Assembly (NCBI GenBank): GCA_033675545.1
Contig: JAWDGP010005834.1
Location: 532,001-596,000 of the forward strand
DNA length: 64,000 nt
Origin: Elysia crispata
Taxonomy: Eukaryota; Mollusca; Gastropoda; Plakobranchidae
Reading direction: 5' to 3'
Of the stretch, positions 46,031 to 59,091 are shown piece after piece. The notes under the pieces were generated by a model. The model was not told the origin of the DNA, did no database searches, and saw only the letters and a list, made by a program, of their open reading frames with translations. How positions within the stretch are numbered: the first letter of the stretch is position 1; each line of letters opens with the position of its first letter. Both the position numbers and the translations under genes were made by a program.

Positions 46031-47040
46031 GCGGGTTAAAGAGGAAAGAAAGGGGCCTCCCACCAGTTTTCAGCCTCGATGATTCAAAGTTTACCATTTT
46101 AAAGTTAGCACATTATCCTTATAACCTCAAAATGATACCCGAAACTGCTGTTTTTTTGTAATTGATTTTTTGTTTGTTTGTTTTGTTTTGTTTTAATTAT
46201 ACAGGTGGGGGATTGTATAGTTATATGTGCCTCATTTCTCTCTATCACTGTCTGTGTTACAAATTTAATGAACAGGGATGTGCCTACTGGAATTTTTTTT
46301 TTTTTTTAGCTTAATTCTTTGATATCAAGACGTGCAGGATTCAAAGCTAACGTTAAAAAGTTTTTGTTGGCACCTTGTGAGATATATGTATCCAATGCCC
46401 TATACTTACTTTTTTTTTACCATTTTTTTCTACTGCACCCTCCTTGATGCGTTGTAATTCATTTTGCTAGTTCTTATGAAATCTATGAAGAAATTGACCT
46501 TCTCAAAAGTTTTCGTGAGTAAACCTATTTTTTTTAAACTCTTCAGTCAATTAATTAACAGGTATTGGAGATTGGACTACACGCATCCCCTACATAAATG
46601 TTTTTTTTTTTGTTTTTTTTTTGTTTTTTTTTTTAAAGCAATCTCATTTTTACGGAGTTCTGACTGAATTTTTTTTTCCCGGAAAGAAGCCCTTACTTCA
46701 CCTGCTTACCATAATTATTTCTCACTCATCAAAATGCCTAAATAACTGTTATTTTCAAGGGGCAGCTACTCCCTTCTTGTTTGTAACCAAACTAAGAAAG
46801 ATACGGCCGAATGGTCAGGTACTTCACATCGAAATTTTATAAAACGTTAGTGGCATCCAGATCTGTAAATTAGATCTGGAATTCTTTATAACATCAAGAT
46901 ATAATTTCCAGAATTTACAACCTTATAACATAAAGTGGTGGCTTTTTTTAATTAAAAAAATTTAATCGCTAAGTCTAACTTAACTTAAGATATCGTTGGT
47001 TCGTATTAGGCTTAGCACTAGATCTAGTAGATTTAGGTCT

Positions 47041-48407
47041 AGTGTCCGTATTCAGAAGAATTTAACGCTATCGTTAGGTTGTCGTTAACTGGCTAACGAA
47101 TGCGTTAATTTAACGACGTATTCAGAAGGCACATTTTCGCTAACGACCGGTCGTTAGGTTATCGTTAGGGGGGACTTTTTAAAGAGAGCTAACGATCACG
47201 TTAACTATAGGTTCAGGCCTACCCTAAAATTTTTACGATTGCTTTAATGGACTTAGGTGACGAACACTTTCCTATCGTTTTGGTAACCAAGGAATTGTTT
47301 TTCTCTCCCAATATGGTGGCTTTGGGAGTGTTTGCAAGACAGACTTAATGCGCTTTTTTATATTCTTTAAATATACTTTGTTATAAATCTAAATCTAGAT
47401 CTAGATCTAGATTAGAAAAGAGTTGAATAAAATCTGATGCCTTTTATTACTCAGCTACAATTAATGAAAAATAATCAAATGTGAGTGAATGGTAAAACAA
47501 AAAAAAAGGGATGGAAAGGAAAAAAATCTATCGACAATACTATGAGTTCAGTTACTGAAGTCTTAGATCTACAGAAGTGATCTGAAATGTAGGCTAGCTA
47601 GACTTAGACCTAGATTGAAAATTGGATCTTGTCAAGTGCAATAACAAAAAAAAAAAAAAAAAAAGATTGCAAGTTTAATGTTTTGCGAAGATGATCTGCA
47701 AACACTACAGAATCTATGAATTTGAAAGTGGTGAATGATGAATAGACAAAACCTACATATACGGTAGTTTAAGTTTAATTGTCGTCACATCAACCAGTAA
47801 GCCACGAAATAGAATTTCGATACAAGATGGTATAAACTTATACAGAGAAAGAGAGAGAGAGAGAAAGAGATTTTGTACAGTTGCAGACTCGTGCAGACTA
47901 TGACTACAGTATTAATTTAATGAAATTCCTAGCTTTTCAACAACTCTCTCTCTCTCTGTATCTCTCTGTCTCTCTCTTTGTTTCTATCGTTTTTCTCTTT
48001 AAATGTATCTACATATCACCAAAGTAAAGAGAAAAGAAAGTAAGAGAGACAGGAAGACAGAAAAAGAGAGAGAGGCAGGCAGACGAACTTACTGACAGAG
48101 GGAGAGATACTTAGATAGTAAGGTTTTCTTTACAAATTCTCATTTTCCAGCAGTTATTAGCATATTGTGAGACTGATGTATGTATTAAAAATTGTCTCAA
48201 AATTCAACGCTGGCATTTTCCTAATTCAAATGGAAGCAGGCACATCCATGATTGAAATTATAAAAAGAGAAGTACATGGTTTATTTTGTGGTGATTCCAC
48301 AAACCAGTTTTCAAAATGCATGAGTTGCACAGTTCTTGAGATAATATTCTTTTGATTTTCTCTGTTTGTTTCTTTTTTAAACCTCATTAACATCATTATA
48401 ATTATAA

Positions 48408-48478
<71 letters not shown>

Positions 48479-49936
48479 TGCTCTTACTTAAAAAAAATGT
48501 TTTTACATATCAGCCCTGATTAGTCCAGCTTCATAGAAAATAAAAATATTATCCCCAAAAACCCATAACTTCTAAATTTATGCATTATAACAAAAAGTGA
48601 GCACACTTAAAAAAAAAAAAAAATAAGAGATTCAAAAAATAATTATAGTCAGATTTAATCATACATACATGTATATATTGCTCTCTTATACTTTGGTAAA
48701 CTGATTTTTTTAAATGAACTTAATCATCAATCATTATTGAAGTCATGAGATTTTGCCTTAGGCTTTCTTTTAGAATTAGAACATTTTTTTTTATCAAGCC
48801 CAATGGAAGCCATTATTTAGAAAAATATTTCATTCCTTATTCACCAGGGTATTTAAGATTATTGCTTATTTAGAAAAAAAAAAGCCAAATGATTTTAGAA
48901 TATGAAATCTCTCAAAACGAAGCGATTTCAATATTGGACTTTGCAAATGGTACATAGAGTCAATCTTTTTTTTCTTGGTGAAATTTAGGTAACCAAAACG
49001 TTTTATTTACCAAGAAATACAAAAGTATTACTTTTCTTTTGAAATGCATCACTTTGTTATGTTATTCAACTTTTTCAATCTGCAGTTTTCAATAAATAAA
49101 GAGTGGAGATCTTATTGTTTTCCTCCAGTACCTTCAACAAGTTACAGAGACAGAAAACAGGCAGCTCAACAAACTTATGAATAAATTTCATGCAGTAAAA
49201 ATGAACTTTTTCATTCCAATGTTCTAAATTGAAAAGTAATTTACAAGATTTACCCACTACATGTAGACTATATGTATATAAGCGAATATCATTTTGCAGA
49301 AGTGCAAAATGTATTGTCTTGAATTATTTAAATGATTAATTATCCTAAAAAAAAATTTACTGAAGTGAGCAGTGATATTTTAAAAAGACATTGAATTAAG
49401 CAAATCAAAACTGTGATAGAAACTGAATATTGCTGAAATTGCACATGCTGATCTCAAATGATATGTTGCTGATTTTTTTTATTCAGATTATAAAAAACAA
49501 ATATATATAAAAACTAACAATACATGTAAGAGAAAGAGAAGTCATTTAGTAATGGCTAAAAGTTTCTGTTCAAAGACTTGCTTATAAATAACTTCTTTCT
49601 ATCCAGTTTTAAAAAGATTGTGTTTATTGTTCCTTCAACTTAACAAGCTGGCCACTAAACATTTCAAATATTATACTCCTCTACAAAAAGAACAAAAAGA
49701 TTTATATATTTTTAAATGCACAGAGATTGAAAATCTGTGAACAATGTTGCACTTTTTGAAAAATTGATCAAGTTTTAAAATAGATTTCTCAAAGTATTGG
49801 TATATGGATAGCAAAAATGGTGGGGTGGGGGGGGGGAACCACAGACTTTAAAAATGTATTTATACGTAGTTGCTGTTAAAAGAGTTGGGTTAAATTGAAG
49901 GAATTCAATTGCAAGCACTTTTATGTAGTGCCTAAG
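47041..49936 (-). mobile_element. Truncated inverted copy of the 4.57-kb repeat unit (arm A')
   Basis: It is the reverse complement of 51316-54520 with few mismatches. It starts at the terminal AGTGTCCGTATTCAGAAGAA and stops abruptly at CACTACATAAAAGTGC...CCTAAG sequence near 49936. The other third of the unit (the B segment) is missing, so it is a 5'-truncated copy. It also lacks long (GA)n/(CT)n arrays and the spacer between them seen in the other copies. No ORF longer than about 60 residues has coding character. Confidence 0.85.
48401..48478. repeat. (ATT)n array in arm A'
   Basis: About 78 bases of ATT, matching in position and inverted orientation the arrays at 52776-52925 and 57461-57582 in the other copies. 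Confidence 0.9.
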
Positions 49937-52775
49937 TGCACAGATCTAGTGCCCGTATTCAAAACATTTTGGAGTTAACGCACACGTAAAATTAGCGACC
50001 TGTCTTTATAACGATAGCGTTATCTACGATGTATTCAGAAGATTTTTTTAACGTCATCGTAAACACCGCCGTATTCAGAACATTTGTCTAACGATAGCGT
50101 TAAAATAATGACCGAGATAATTAATTTATCATTTACTTTTGGCGTGTTTTGCAAAAATTGTCACTTTTCACCCGGAAGTTAAGGCTGTTGCCTTGTTTAC
50201 ATTTCATATCGGGCTTGACAACGATGTTTAATGTATAGAAAAAAACTGTTTGGAACATTATGCAGATTAATGGTTCTTGTTCTAGCTGCAACCCAAGGAT
50301 GAAACTGTTGTTTAAAAATATATATATAGTCTTTGCTTTAACATAGTGTCCCTCATCTGATCTAATAAAGAGCTAGATCTAGATCTAGATTTAAATCTAA
50401 GCTTATTTAGACCTACAATCATAACAATGCCTACAGTTAATCTAGACTTTGGAAACTCAATGCAATGCATTGTAAGATGTTGTGGAACAATAATTGGTAC
50501 CCAATAATTGCTGTTCAGAATCGAGTTCAAGAGTAAAACTTAAGTTAACTAAATTCCCAGCATGTTATCTCTCATTTGATTTATATAAGAGTTATGCCTA
50601 GATCTAGATCTAGATCTAGATCCAGGCCTTAAAGCAAACCTGTGTCTGTACCTAGATCTAGATCTAAATTACAATTTATTAAGGTAAAGTAAGAGGCCTT
50701 TAGATGCATAATTACTCTTTGACTGAGTCTAAATAACCTAAAGGACCACATAGACTACGTTATTTGTTCAATTTCATATGAGTAAAATGTTTCCAATCAT
50801 TATAGCCCATGCCAAGTTTTTTTTCAAGATTTAGATGGGAAAGGCCCTTCATTAATGTCCATTGGTAGTAATGCTACTGCAAATGGTTATAATATTACTT
50901 ATAAAAGTGAAAAAAAAAAAAAGAAGAATTGGGCTTGTAGCAATACTTTCTCTTAATTCAGCTAACATTAGGATGAATTTAAAAAATTAACATCCCTTGG
51001 ATTGACTACCTTTTTATGTATATTATAGCTCTTTTCCTTGTTACTCTCATTTTCCAATTTATTTAGAAAAGTCTTTACAGATTATGATTATAAATGAAAA
51101 GCATAGGTGAAAACATTCTACTACTTCTAGGTATAAAATACCCTCTCTCATGGGAATAACATACTCATTATTTTTTTTTAAATTTGTACATTTACTCTTT
51201 TTAATAATTATTCACAAAAATTAATGATGTAAAATGTGTGTTCTACGCCTGGTTTGTATTGAAAAAAAAAAGCTCAATTGAGATGAAATTAAATAATGCT
51301 GAAATAATACAGTATCTTAGGCACTACATAAAAGTGCTTGCAATTGACCTCCTTTAATTTAATCCAACTCTTTTAACAGCAACTACGTATAAATGCATTT
51401 TTAAAGTCTGTGGCGCCCCCCCAACACCCCTTTTTGCTATCCATATACCAATACTTTGAAAAATCAATTTTAAAACTTGATCAATTTTTCAAAAAGTGCA
51501 ACATTGTTCACAGATTTTCAATCTCTGTGCATTTAAAAATATATAAATCTTTTTGTTCTTTTTGTAGAGGAGTATAATATTTGAAATGTTTAGTGGCCAG
51601 CTTGTTAAGTTGAAGGAACAATAAACACAATCTTTTTAAAACTGGATAGAAAGAAGTTATTTATAAGCAAGTCTTTGAACAGAAACTTTTAGCCATTACT
51701 AAATGACTTCTCTTTCTCTTACATGTATTGTTAGTTTATATATATATTTGTTTTTTATAATCTGAATAAAGAAAAATCAGCAACATATAATTTGAGATCA
51801 GCATGTGCAATTTCAGCAATATTCAGTTTCTATCACAGTTTTGATTTGCTTAATTCAATGTCTTTTTAAAATATCACTGCTCACTTCAGTAAATTTTTTT
51901 TAGGATAATTAATCATTTAAATAATTCAAGACAATACATTTTGCACTTCTGCAAAATGATATTCGCTTATATACATATAGTCTACATGTAGTGGGTAAAT
52001 CTTGTAAATTACTTTTCAATTTAGAACATTGGAATGAAAAAGTTCATTTTTACTGCATGAAATTTATTCATAAGTTTGTTGAGCTGCCTGTTTTCTGTCT
52101 CTGTAACTTGTTGAAGGTACTGGAGGAAAACAATAAGATCTCCACTCTTTATTTATTGAAAACTGCAGATTGAAAAAGTTGAATAACATAACAAAGTGAT
52201 GCATTTCAAAAGAAAAGTAATACTTTTGTATTTCTTGGTAAATAAAACGTTTTGGTTACCTAAATTTCACCAAGAAAAAAAAGATTGACTCTATGTACCA
52301 TTTGCAAAGTCCAATATTGAAATCGCTTCGTTTTGAGAGATTTCATTTTCTAAAATCATTTGGCTTTTTTTTTTCTAAATAAGCAATAATCTTAAATACC
52401 CTGGTGAATAAGGAATGAAATATTTTTTTAAATAATGGCTTCCATTGGGCTTGATTAAAAAAAATGTTCTAATTCTAAAAGAAAGCCTAAGGCAAAATCT
52501 CATGACTTCAATAATGATTGATGATTAAGTTCATTTAAAAAATCAGTTTACCAAAGTATAAGAGAGCAATATATACATGTATGTATGATTAAATCTGACT
52601 ATAATTATTTTTTGAATCTCTTATTTTTTTTTTTTTTAAAAAGTGTGCTCACTTTTTGTTATAATGCATAAATTTAGAAGTTATGGGTTTTTGGGGATAA
52701 TATTTTTATTTTCTATGAAGCTGGACTAATCAGGGCTGATATGTAAAAACATTTTTTTTAAGTAAGAGCAAATAC

Positions 52776-52926
<151 letters not shown>

Positions 52927-53365
52927 TATAATGATGTTAATGAGGTTTAAAAAAGAAACAAACAGAGAAAATCAAAAGAATATTATCTCAAGAACTGTGG
53001 AACTCATGCATTTTGAAAACTGGTTTGTGGAATCACCACAAAATAAACCATGTACTTCTCTTTTCATAATTTCAATCATGGATGTGCCTACTTCCATTTG
53101 AATTAGGAAAATGCCAGCGTTGAATTTTGAGACAATTTTTAATACATACATCAGTCTCACAATATGCTAATAACTGCTGGAAAATGAGAATTTGTAAAGA
53201 AAACCTTACTATCTAAGTATCTCTCCCTCTGTCAGTAAGTTCGTCTGCCTGCCTCTCTCTCTTTTTCTGTCTTCCTGTCTCTCTTACTTTCTTTTCTCTT
53301 TACTTTGGTGATATGTAGATACATTTAAAGAGAAAAACGATAGAAACAAAGAGAAAGACAGAGAG

Positions 53366-53369
<4 letters not shown>

Positions 53370-53459
<90 letters not shown>

Positions 53460-53610
53460 GTTGAAAAGCTAGGAATTTCATTAAATTAATACTGTAGTCA
53501 TAGTCTGCACGAGTCTGCAACTGTACAAAATCACCAAAGGCATTTAACTTCATTTCAAGTAGTTTGAGTTTGATTGCAATTGCTCAGCCTTGATAAATGA
53601 ATAAAGCTAA

Positions 53611-53698
<88 letters not shown>
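53370..53698. repeat. Paired (GA)n and (CT)n arrays, copy 1
   Basis: GA array 53370-53458 and CT array 53614-53698 flank a spacer of about 155 bases. The two arrays are mutually complementary and could pair as a hairpin. The same pair occurs in copy 2. Confidence 0.9.
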
Positions 53699-53701
<3 letters not shown>

Positions 53702-56700
53702 AAGTTTATACCATCTTGTAACGAAATTCTATTTCGTGGCTTACTGGATTATGTGACGACAATTAAACTTAAACTACCGTACATGTAGGTTTAGTCTATT
53801 CATCATTCACCACTTTCAAATTCATAGATTCTGTAGTGTTTGCAGATCATCTTTGCAAAACATTTAACTTGCAATCTTTTTTTTTTTTTTTTTTTTTTTT
53901 TTTTGTTACTGCACTTGACAAGATCCAATTTTCAATCTAGGTCTAAGTCTAGCTAGTCTACATTTCAGATCACTTCTGTAGATCTAAGACTTCAGTAACT
54001 GAACTCATAGTATTGTCGATAGATTTTTTTCCTTTCCATCCCTTTTTTTTTTTTTTTGTTTTTTTTTGTTTTACCATTCACTCACATTTGATTATTTTCC
54101 ATTAATTGTAGCTGAGTAATAAAAAGGCATCAGATTTTATTCAACTCTTTTCTAATCTAGATCTAGATCTAGATTTATAACAAAATATATTTAAAGAATA
54201 TAAAAAAGTGCATTAAGTCTGTCTTGCAAACACTCCCAAAGCCACCATATTGGGAGAGAAAAACAATTCCTTGGTTACCAAAACGATAGGAAAGTGTTCG
54301 TCACCTAAGTCCATTAAAGCGATCGTAAAAATTTAAGGGTAGGCCTGAACCTATCGTTAACGCGATCGTTAGCTCTCTTTAAAAAGTCCCCCCTAAGGAT
54401 AACCTAACGACCGGTCGTTAGCGAAAATGTGCCTTCTGAATACGTCGTTAAATTAACGCATGCGTTAGCCAGTTAAGGACAACCTAACGATAGCGTTAAA
54501 TTCTTCTGAATACGGGCACTAGTTTGCCCGTATTCAAAACATTTTGGAGTTAACGCACACGTAAAATTAGCGACCTGTCATTATAACGATAGCGTTATCT
54601 ACGATGTATTCAGAAGATTTTTTAACGTCATCGTAAACACCGCCGTATTCAGAACATTTGTCTAACGATAGCGTTAAAATAATGACCGAGATAATTAATT
54701 TATCATTTACTTTTGGCGTGTTTTGCAAAAAATTGTCACTTTTCACCCGGAAGTTAAGGCTGTTGCCTTGTTTACATTTCATATCGGGCTTGACAACGAT
54801 GTTTAATGTATAGAAAAAACTGTTTGGAACATTATGCAGATTAATGGTTCTTGTTCCAGAATATAGCTTCAACCCAAGGATGAAACTGTTGTTTAAAATA
54901 TATATATATATATAGTCTTTGCTTTAACATAGTGTCCCTCATCTGATCTAACAAAGAGCTAGATCTAGATCTAGATTTAAATCTAAGCTTATTTAGAGCT
55001 ACAATCATAACAATGCCTACAGTTAATCTAGACTTTGGAAACTCAATGCAATGCATTGTAAGATGTTGTGGAACAATAATTGCTGTTCAGAATCGAGTTC
55101 AAGAGTAAAACTTTAGTTAACTAAATTCCCAGCATGTTATCTCTCATTCGATTTATATAAGGGTTATGCCTAGATCTAGATCTAGATCCAGGCCTTAAAG
55201 CAAACCTGTGTCTGTACCTAGATCTAGATCTAAATTACAATTTATTAAGGTAAAGTAAGAGGCCTATGCATAATTACTCTTTGACTGAGTCTAAATAACC
55301 TAAAAGACCACATAGACTACGTTATTTGTTCAATTTCATATGAGTAAAATGTTTCCAATCATTATAGCCCATGCCAAGTTTTTTTTCAAGATTTAGATGG
55401 GAAAGGCCCTTCATTAATGTCCATTGGTAGTAATGCTACTGCAAATGGTTATAATATTACTTATAAAAGTGTAAAAAAAAAAAAAGAAGAATTGGACTTG
55501 TAGCAATACTTTCTCTTAATTCAGCTAACATTAGGATGAATTTAAAAAATTAACATCCCTTGGATTGACTACCTTTTTATGTATATTATAGCTCTTTTCC
55601 TGGTTACTCTCATTTTCCAATTTATTTAGAAAAGTCTTTACAGATTATGATTATAAATGAAAAGCATAGGTGAAAACATTCTACTATTTCTAGGTATAAA
55701 ATACCCTCTCTGATGGGCATAACATACTCATTATTTTATTTGAAATTTTTACATTTACTCTTTTTAACAACTATTCACAAAAATTAATGATGTAAAATGT
55801 GTGTTCTACGCCTGGTTTGTATTAAAAAAAAAAAAAAATAGCTCAATTGAGATGAAATTAAATAATACTGAAATAATACAGTATCTTAGGCACTACATAA
55901 AAGTGCTTGCAATTGACCTCCTTTAATTTAATCCAACTCTTTTAACAGCAACTACGTATAAATACATTTTTAAAGTCTGTGGTTCCCCCCACCCCTTTTG
56001 CTATCCATATACCAATACTTTGAGAAATCAATTTTAAAACTTGATCAATTTTTCAAAAAGTGCAACATTGTTCACAGATTTTCAATCTCTGTGCATTTAA
56101 AAATATATAAATCTTTTTGTTCTTTTTGTAGAGGAGTATAATATTTGAAATGTTTAGTGGCCAGCTTGTTAAGTTGAAGGAACAATAAACACAATCTTTT
56201 TAAAACTGGATAGAAAGAAGTTATTTATAAGCAAGTCTTTGAACAGAAACTTTTAGCCATTACTAAATGACTTCTCTTTCTCTTACATGTATTGTTAGTT
56301 TATATATATAAATTTGTTTTTTATAATCTGAATAAAAAAAATCAGCAGCATATAATTTGAGATCAGCATGTGCAATTTCAGCAATATTCAGTTTCTGTCA
56401 CAGTTTTGATTTGCTTAATTCAATGTCTTTTTAAAATATCACTGCTCACTTCAGCAAATTTGATTATGTAGTTGGTCTTTTTAACGTCTTTTCTAAATGG
56501 TGCACTCCAATTGACTGGCTTATTTTAAGTCTTCAATTATTCTTATTTTATTTTTATTTCTTTTTCTTTTTTTTTTTTGAGGACAATTAATCATTAAAAG
56601 AATTCAAGAAAACGAATTTTTACACTTCTGCAAAATTATATTTGCTTATATTATATATGGAGTCTACATGTAGTGGGTAAATCTTGTAAATTACTTTTCA

Positions 56701-57456
56701 ATTTAGAACATTGGAATGAAAAAAGTTCATTTTTACTGCATGAAATTTATTGATAAGTTTGTTGAGCTGCCTGTTTTCTGTCTCTGTAACTTGTTGAAGG
56801 TACTGGAGGAAAACAATAAGATCTCCACTCTTTATTTATTGAAAACTGCAGATTGAAAAAGTTGAATAACATAACAAAGTGATGCATTTCAAAAGAAAAG
56901 TAATACTTTTGTATTTCTTGGTAAATAAAACGTTTTGGTTACCTAAATTTCACCAAGAAAAAAAAGATTGACTCTATGTACCATTTGCAAAGTCCAATAT
57001 TGAAATCGCTTTGTTTCGAGAGATTTCATTTTCTAAAATAATTTGGGTTTTTTTTTCTGAATAAGCAATAATCTTATATACCCTGGTGAATAAAGAATGA
57101 AATATTTTTTTTAAATAATGGCTTCCATTGGGCTTGATTAAAAAATTTCTTAATTCTAAAAGAAAGCCTAAGGCAAAATCTCATGAGTTCAATAATGATT
57201 GATGATTAAGTTCATTTAAAAAATCAGTTTACCAAAGTATAAGAGAGCAATATATACATGTATGTATGATTACATCTGACTATAATTATTTTTTGAATCT
57301 CTAATTTTTTTTTTTTTAATTCAATTCTTTGTGCTCACTTTTTGTTATAATGCATAAATTTAGAAGTTATGGGTTTTTGGGGATAATATTTTTATTTTCT
57401 ATGAAGCTGGACTTATCAGGGCTGATATGTAAAAACATTTTTTTAAAGTAAGAGCA

Positions 57457-57460
<4 letters not shown>

Positions 57461-57487
<27 letters not shown>

Positions 57488-57499
57488 GTAGTAGTGGTA

Positions 57500-57582
<83 letters not shown>
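57461..57582. repeat. (AAT)n array in copy 2
   Basis: AAT array interrupted by AGTAGTAGTGGTAGT at about 57487. Confidence 0.9.
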
Positions 57583-57584
<2 letters not shown>

Positions 57585-57992
57585 TGTTAATGAGGTTTAA
57601 AAAAGAAACAAACAGAGAAAATCAAAAGAATATAATCTCAAGAACTGTGGAATTCACGCATTTTGAAAACTGGTTTGTGGAATCACCACAAAATAAACCA
57701 TGTACTTCTCTTTTCATAATTTCAATCATGGATGTGCCTACTTCCATTTGAATTAGGAAAATGCCAGCGTTGAATTTTGAGACAATTTTTAATACATAGA
57801 TCAGTCTCACATATATGCTAATAACTACTGGAAAATGAGAATTTGTAAAGAAAACCTTACTATCTAAGTATCTTGCCCTCTGTCAGTAAGTTCTCTGCCT
57901 CTCTCTCTTTTTCTGTCTTCCTGTCTCGCTTACTTTATTTTCTCTTTACTTTGGTGATATGTAGATACATTTAGAGAGAAAAACGAGAGAAA

Positions 57993-57996
<4 letters not shown>

Positions 57997-58089
<93 letters not shown>

Positions 58090-58239
58090 GTTGAAAAGCT
58101 AGGAATTTCCTTAAATTAATACTGTAGTCATAGTCAGCACGAGTCTGCAACTGTACAAAATCGGCAAAGGCATTCAACTTCATTTCAAGTAGTTTGAGTT
58201 TGATTGCAATTGCTCAGCCTTGTTAATGAATAAAGCTAA

Positions 58240-58300
<61 letters not shown>
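57997..58300. repeat. Paired (GA)n and (CT)n arrays, copy 2
   Basis: GA array 57997-58088 and CT array 58242-58300 around the same spacer as copy 1. Confidence 0.9.
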
Positions 58301-58304
<4 letters not shown>

Positions 58305-59091
58305 AAGTTTATACCATCTTGTAACGAAATTCTATTTCGTGGCTTACTGTTTATGTGACAACGATTAAACTTAAACTACCGTACATGAAGGTTTAGTCTT
58401 TTCATCATTCACCACTTTCAAATTCATAGATTCTGTAGTGTTTGCAGATCATGTTCGCAAAACATTTAACTTGCACTTTTTTTTTTGTTACTACACTTGA
58501 CAAGATCCAATTTTCAATCTAGGTCTAAGTCTAGCTAGTCTACATTTCAGATCACTTCTGTAGATCTAAGACTTCAGTAACTGAACTCATAGTATTGTCG
58601 ATAGATTTTTTTCCTTTCCATCCCTTTTTTTTTATTTTACCATTCACTCACATTTGATTATTTTCCGTTAATTGTAGCTGAGTAATAAAAAAGCATCAGA
58701 TTTTGTTCAACTCTTTTCTAATCTAGATCTAGATCTAGATCTAGATTTATTACAAAGTATATTTAAAGAATACAAAAAAGTGCATTAAGTCTGTCTTGCA
58801 AACGCTCCCAAAGCCACCATATTGGGAGAGAAAAACAATTCCTTGGTTATCAAAACGATTGGAAAGTGTTCGTCACCTAAGTCCATTAAAGCGATCGTAA
58901 AAATTTTAGGGTAGGCCTGAACCTATCGTTAACGTGATCGTTAGCTCTCTTTAAAAAGTCCCCCCTAACGATAACCTAACGACCGGTCGTTAGCGAAAAT
59001 GTGCCTTTTGAATACGTCGTTAAATTAACGCATGCGTTAGTCAGTTAACGACAACCTAACGATAGCGTTAAATTCTTTTGAATACGGGCAT

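Larger units (their letters stand above)
54525..59091 (+). mobile_element. Unclassified 4.57-kb TIR element, copy 2
   Basis: A second full copy in tandem with the first, starting four bases after it (TGCCCGTATTCAAAAC) and ending AATACGGGCA at about 59090. It is collinear with copy 1 throughout. Differences are microsatellite lengths, small indels and a copy-specific insert of about 110 bases at 56461-56570. Its GA array is at 57997-58088 and CT array at 58242-58300. Confidence 0.75.

Noticed and set aside
45704..46039. 111-codon Ser/Leu-rich frame
   Set aside because: Produced by the CT-rich tract.
51991..52173. 60-residue frame beginning MGKSCKLLF, conserved among the three repeat copies (also 49075-49257 minus)
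   Set aside because: Identity reflects recent copying of the DNA; no domain, and the third copy is disrupted, so it is not taken as a gene.
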